Part shown: piece by piece, positions 59,373 through 64,000 of the stretch | Position numbering within the stretch: the stretch's first letter is position 1 | Layout: the number at the start of each line of letters is the position of its first letter | Origin: Siphonodentalium dalli | Taxonomy: Eukaryota > Mollusca > Scaphopoda > Gadilida > Siphonodentaliidae | Assembly (NCBI GenBank): GCA_032622095.1 | Contig: CP136061.1 | Coordinates: 40,679,797-40,743,796 of the forward strand | DNA: 64,000 nucleotides | Reading direction: 5' to 3' | Notes under the pieces: model-generated | What the model saw: only the letters and a program-made list of their open reading frames with translations | What the model was told of the DNA's origin: nothing | The model's database searches: none | Translations under genes and position numbers: made by a program

Positions 59373-60212
59373 TTACCAGAGTTACAGCCATTTGATTGTA
59401 ATTTTGTGGCGTGGCAAATTATAAATTTTAAGCCCAAACAAATATTAACCAATCTCAAACAAAATTAATATTAACTGTTTTCAATTATCTTTCAGCTATT
59501 TTTTAAATATCCCCAACTTTGCTCACCTAGGCAGGGGGGGGAATACCGCCATCAGCGACTGCTTGTTCCCATTATGTACGGGTCTGTTTCACACATATTG
59601 AACAGTAAAAGCTTCAAAAAGGCTCTTCATTGTATAATATTTGGTGCTGTAACTTCTCCGACAATCTCTAGTAACCCAATGCTTACTGTGCTGTATTTAA
59701 TAGTTAAGTATTGAGTCAACTCGACCAAGATCGTGAGGCACAGTACTTTTTAATTCTAGGTGCGCAAGTGCAATTGTGTGCCCCAAAATTGAAGACTGTT
59801 CTGTACAGACATTTTCCAATAGCAATGGTCAGACTTGAATGTTATTTGGAATGCTAGGATTGATTGAATGATACTGATAGGTTTTGTCCATGTATTTTTG
59901 TAAGAGTTATTACCCTTGTTGGAAATAGCAAGATTCTCCATCTTTGCTTCAGATCTAGCATTGTTACTCAAGTAGGGCCTACCAACAGATTTGATTTTAA
60001 TGTTGTGATATTGATAGGTCAATATCAGCGAAAGGATACACTGGATTATATCCATTGATTTCCTCAGATTGATGGACCTTCTTGGATTTTCGAATATAAC
60101 AAAATTTCCATACATATTTAGTATTGCCCACTCTTTTAACTGAGCGTCAGGTGCCACGCTTGGTGTTGTATTTGTCAACAGTATCTTAATATCAGATCAT
60201 ATTGTGTTTCAG
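59373..60212. other. Intron 5, no supported exon
   Basis: A 140-codon frame on the - strand (59756-60178) has no recognisable domain or splice context. It is treated as chance. Confidence 0.4.
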
Positions 60213-60365
60213 GAAGTGAAAGGAAGACCGAGCCAAAACGGGTTATGTTTTCCAACGGCATACGACCTGGGAGTGACCTCACAGAGCTGGACGGTTCATC
60301 AGAGAATACTCATGTTCATCCGAGGAGGTCGGGAAAATCTAATAAAAAGGTGGAAAAAGATTCAG
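60213..60365 (+). CDS. ZFR-like protein, exon 6 (polar, basic)
   Basis: The acceptor ATATTGTGTTTCAG precedes 60213, which enters in phase 1 and so continues exon 5. The 153-bp exon is open throughout and leaves in phase 1 before GTAAGA. It encodes GSERKTEPKRVMFSNGIRPG and then LTELDGSSE...RRSGKSNKKVEKDSG. Two basic clusters suggest nucleic-acid contact or nuclear localisation (inference). I recognise no domain. In vertebrate ZFR a third finger and DZF domain follow; nothing of these is visible in the remaining 3.6 kb, so they would lie outside the window. Confidence 0.72.
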
Positions 60366-60386
60366 GTAAGATTACAGTGAATGGCT

Positions 60387-60541
60387 TTAACCCTTTCAGT
60401 GCCAAGTCCGATTTTTGTATCAACCCATATTAGAGCTCTTTCCTCCATCAATGTATCACATTATTATAATCAATAAATTTGAAAAATGATCAAGGAAATA
60501 TGGGTTGAAACAAAAATCGGACTTGGCACTGAAAGAGTTAA
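60387..60541. mobile_element. 155-bp TTAA MITE
   Basis: Perfect-looking inverted ends TTAACCCTTTCAGTGCCAAG and CTTGGCACTGAAAGAGTTAA; the terminal inverted repeats extend about 45 bp. TTAA on both sides. Non-autonomous piggyBac-like (inferred). It starts 21 bp downstream of the exon 6 donor. Confidence 0.85.
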
Positions 60542-60807
60542 TACACAGTACCTGATGTTTGTGCATATCCAATATACTGGCATTATGTATGACAATGTTG
60601 AATTAAATATTTTATTTGATCTTAATATTGTTTATTGGCCAAACCACAAATTCAACAAATAATAACCTTCCCCCTCCTCACGAATAAAAATAATTTCTAA
60701 TGCTCGCGTTGATCTGAGGCTGACGGGCAAGTCTAACGAAAAAGTTCCAGGTCATGTTATCTGGCATTTCCCGTATAAATTGGTGTTAAATCTACTTGTC
60801 ACAGGTA

Positions 60808-61075
60808 TGCACAATCAAGCCTTGAAATAGGGTGTCTGTCATTTGCAGAATGAGGTCCCCAGAGGGTGAATTTAGTGATGCTACCCTGCATAGAAGGCTA
60901 GCATCACCAAATTCACCCTCTTGGAACCTCATTCTGCTGAGGTGTAAGCAGAATGAGGTCCCCACAGGGTGAATTTGGTGATGCTAGCCCGCTATGCGGG
61001 GTAGCATCACTAAATTCACCCTCTGTGGACCTCATTCTGCAAATGACAAACACCCTATTTCAAGGCTTGTGCACA
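60808..61075. repeat. Nested palindrome carrying two GCAGAATGAGG modules
   Basis: Outer arms CAAGCCTTGAAATAGGGTGT...ACACCCTATTTCAAGGCTTG enclose two tandem copies of the GCAGAATGAGG palindrome (60847-60938 and 60948-61040). The structure can fold as one long hairpin or two smaller ones. Confidence 0.85.
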
Positions 61076-61366
61076 ATTAGCAGGCCTGCACATTTCACAA
61101 TTTTGCTTATTTTTCGTTCCCCTGGGTGATGCTTAGGTAACCCGTAGTTTGTCCCCCTTGAATGTTCCGATAACTCATACTACATGTATGTCCCATATGT
61201 TACACTACGTGAAATTTGGCATATAATTTCCCATAAATATAATTTATTTCCCATCAAATGTCCAGACTTGCGGCAAATATGGATCCCGCAAATTTCCATA
61301 TATTTGATAAATACGTGGGATTTACAGACACTTATTCTTCCACATTTACTTGGAAATTACAGGTAC

Positions 61367-61491
61367 ATTCAATTTTTAAAATACGTGGAATATACAGCTC
61401 ATTTATTTTCAAAGTAACACATTTAAGGGTCCATTCAACTTCAAAAATACATGGAATTTACGGCTCATTTATATTCAAAGTAATACATTTA
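61367..61491 (+). repeat. 66-bp direct repeat, two copies
   Basis: The two copies share TACRTGGAATWTACRGCTCA and CAAAGTAAYACATTTA. AT-rich, non-coding. Confidence 0.7.
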
Positions 61492-61824
61492 TGGATTGAT
61501 TCATTTGGACCTCCAGAAACTGATCATTGTTGTTATATCATTTTCTATACATACTATGCCTAATCAGTTATCTTTTGTTCGGATAATGCTTTTAGCCTGA
61601 CAATAGCAACACATGCCTCATTAGATATTGCTCTTTGTTTCACAATTTTAGTGAACAATTGTGAATTTACAGGTAGATTAGATCATTGTTTGGCACACTA
61701 TAATTGGATGGAGTTTTTACAAGCACTGTCAACATATAAACACTATCGTACCTGTAATTCTCTATAAATCTCTAGTGGTACATTTGACACCAAATTATTT
61801 TCAAATTATTTGCACATGTTACTG

Positions 61825-62340
61825 TAGATCATACCATGAATCTCTACTCTGGCTAACGCCCGTAGAGATCATATTCCACCAGTACAAAACCTGGGAACTT
61901 TTTGAAGTTTTGACAGGGAACCTTATAGAGTCAAAAAATAATGCTTGGAAAATTTTTCTTAGTTATTATCTGTTCCTTAATAATGTACTTCACTGTAGGT
62001 GAAGGTCCCAACTCGAAATTTCATGCTTTTCCAAGACTTGTGTGAGCTGATATTTCAATAAACATTGAATTAATTACCCAGGAGAAAGTCCATAATTGTA
62101 AGCTATGCGAAGCAAAATCGCTGGCAAAGTCACTTAAATCATGAAAATCGAGTTGGGACCTTCACCTACAGTGAATTACATTATTAAGACACAGATAATA
62201 ACTAAGTTCTATACTTTCCGCGTTATTATTTTGACTTTATGAGGTTCCCTGTCAAATCTTCAAAAAGTTCCTAGGTTTTGTACTGGTGGAATATGATATC
62301 TACGGGCGTTAGCCAGAGTAGAGATTCATGGTATGATCTA
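61825..62340. repeat. 516-bp palindrome
   Basis: Left end TAGATCATACCATGAATCTC and right end GAGATTCATGGTATGATCTA. Arms of about 210 bp with small differences surround a loop of about 100 bp. A foldback element without coding capacity. Confidence 0.85.
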
Positions 62341-62627
62341 ATGTAACTGTCATTGGTAACTATGTTCAAACATGTGTTAAATATCTGATGAGTAATAAAA
62401 TGGCTTCAGTGAATGGTGATACTTGATTGGGCGATTCTGGACAAAATAAATCACATGGAATCTACAACTAACTTTTTACAGACATCTGTTCGGGAAATAT
62501 AATGGCCACGGGCAAATGAAATTAATTCCGAAACAAAAGATATAATATTAAATCGCGCACACGCATCCTTTTTTTTTTTTTTTTTGGCCTGAGAAAGGGG
62601 AATTGACTTTTGTCTTACAAGCTTTTA

Positions 62628-63257
62628 TCTATTATATATTTTGGAAGATCTGTGTGTGTGTGTGTCTGTCTGTGTGTTCGCGATGGACTCGATAACGGCC
62701 GACCCGATTTCGATGAAACTTGGTATGTGGGGGTATTTTCTGTCGGGAAGTGGCATAGGCCTATTAATTTTCAGATCCGAGCTCAACTTTTCACGTGCCG
62801 AGGTCAAATCTGTTTTTACGCTGTTTTGCGCTAATATATTTCAGTTCGGTGCTCACAAATCGATTCGATATAGCGCGAATAATAAATTGCCAGTCATATA
62901 ATTTGCACGGTTAGAATCTGTGGCGCTTCATCTTTCCAATGATGTATCACACGCCTGTGTACGTTTAAAGTTTCTACCTTAATTATCGGGAAGAACACAG
63001 GACCATGTCGCGTTAACTCATCACCGGCCGAGGTATCCACAAATGACATTGTGCTATATATCTCGGAAACGGGTGGAGCTATCGACTTGAAATTTGGTAT
63101 GTGTATGTATCTTGCCCCGGATACGAATTTTATCGGGTCGCCGAGCCCGTGCGACGCCAGCTTCGCGCATGCGCAGACCAGATCTCGGAAACGGGTGGAG
63201 CTATCGACTTGAAATTTGGTTTTTGAATAGTCCGGACGAAGTCGGGTCACCTTCTAG
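62628..63257 (+). mobile_element. Helitron-like element, tandem copy 1 (630 bp)
   Basis: Starts TCTATTATATATTTTGGAAG after an A, has a TG-rich microsatellite next (62650-62674), and ends with hairpin CCGGACGAAGTCGGG then TCACCTTCTAG. The next base begins copy 2. It contains duplicated GATCTCGGAAACGGGTGGAG. No Rep/helicase gene. Confidence 0.7.
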
Positions 63258-63864
63258 TCTATTATATATTTTGGAAGATCTGTCTGTGTGTCTGTCTGTG
63301 TGTCTGTGTGTTCGCGATGGACTCGAAAACGGCCGAACCGATTTCGATGAAACTTGGTATGTGGGGGTATTTTCGGCCGAGAACTGGCATAGGCCTATTA
63401 ATTTGTCCGTGCGACGTGACCTTGACCTTGAAATCGGGTAATTTCAAGGTCAAACGCCTGAATATCACGGGATTTCGATGAAACTTGGTATGTGGGGGTA
63501 CTTTCTTATGGCGAGTCTCTTAAGCATATTCATTTGCCCGTGCGACGTGACCTTGAAATCGGGTAACTTCAAGGTCAAATCGCCAATTTTGATGGGATTT
63601 CGACGAAATTTGATACGTGGGGTTACTTTTATCCACTGATTGTTTTGGATGGGTCCAATCGTGCCCCGACCAGACCTTGACCTTCAAAATGATCAATTCA
63701 AGTTCAAATCGGGTAAAACCGGATGGATTTCGACGGGCACGTTTGTCGGGTACTTTTGTCCGGGCAGTGTTTTTGGACTGGTCAAATCGTGACCCCAATT
63801 GACCTTGACCTTCAAAATGGCCAATTCAAGGTCAAAGCCCGGACGAAGTCGGGCCACCTTCTAG
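63258..63864 (+). mobile_element. Helitron-like element, tandem copy 2 (607 bp)
   Basis: Starts TCTATTATATATTTTGGAAG directly after the CTAG of copy 1 and ends CCGGACGAAGTCGGG, CCACCTTCTAG, followed by T. The interior has three units of about 100-130 bp with GTGCGACGTGACCTTGA and CAAGGTCAAA. The related copy at 6171-6639 gives independent evidence for the ends. Confidence 0.72.
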
Positions 63865-64000
63865 TTAATATATATATAAGGTCAGACAAAAAAAGTTATT
63901 TGATTCTCAGGCAATTTTGTTGGAAAATCAATGTGGGAGCGAGGGTTTTATTTTTATTTTTTGTTCTGCCAATAGTAAGCATGTGTTATTATTATACCTT

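Noticed and set aside
59756-60178. 140-codon minus-strand frame
   Set aside because: No domain, composition or splice support, and it lies antisense in intron 5.
62471-62520. A seventh exon after CTAACTTTTTACAG
   Set aside because: In phase 1 it meets a TGA after about a dozen codons, and the acceptor lies in a repeat also found at 53148.

Overview
The window is repeat-rich eukaryotic DNA, most likely from a marine invertebrate. A bivalve mollusc is my best guess, from the style of the dispersed repeats plus a tyrosine-recombinase retrotransposon, a Penelope-like remnant, Helitron-like and TTAA-flanked elements; this is inference, since no species marker is present. One 100-base run of N (11674-11773) marks an assembly gap. 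I see no rRNA, tRNA, prokaryotic operon or CRISPR array.

The main gene is on the + strand and runs off the right edge. Six coding exons with mutually compatible splice phases can be read directly: 17272-17332 (ATG exon), 20171-20263, 32452-32795, 42978-43151, 56610-57213 and 60213-60365. Exons 3-5 encode two C2H2 fingers of the U1/matrin type followed by a Thr/Ser-rich linker, in the arrangement of the double-stranded-RNA-binding protein ZFR. A third finger and DZF domain, if present, lie beyond the window. On the - strand at the left (4425 to 2661) two or three acidic exons suggest a second, unrecognised gene.

Layout. 1-6.7 kb: small palindromic repeats, TTAA-flanked hairpin elements and the acidic exons. 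7.25-8.36 kb: 66-bp tandem array. 11.8-17.2 kb: 48-bp satellite of about 113 copies, ending about 75 bp before the first ATG. 17.3-32.4 kb (introns 1 and 2): a 161-bp tandem array inside a dispersed repeat (21.0-24.1 kb), then a 5.25-kb giant foldback element (25236-30482) inserted in a 68-bp TTAA-bounded array. 33-42.8 kb (intron 3): tandem and dispersed repeats, a decayed proline-rich ORF and a 1.5-kb TTAA element. 43.2-56.6 kb (intron 4): a degraded Ngaro/DIRS-like retrotransposon (43865-50103) nested in another repeat, a Penelope GIY-YIG remnant and a hAT-like element. 57.2-64 kb: more TTAA elements, large palindromes and two head-to-tail Helitron-like elements.

The strongest observations come from nested insertions, which define element ends without a database: Helitron into hairpin (6171-6639), foldback into array (25236-30482) and retrotransposon into dispersed repeat (43865-50103). 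Several elements also sit within tens of bases of splice sites of the ZFR-like gene.
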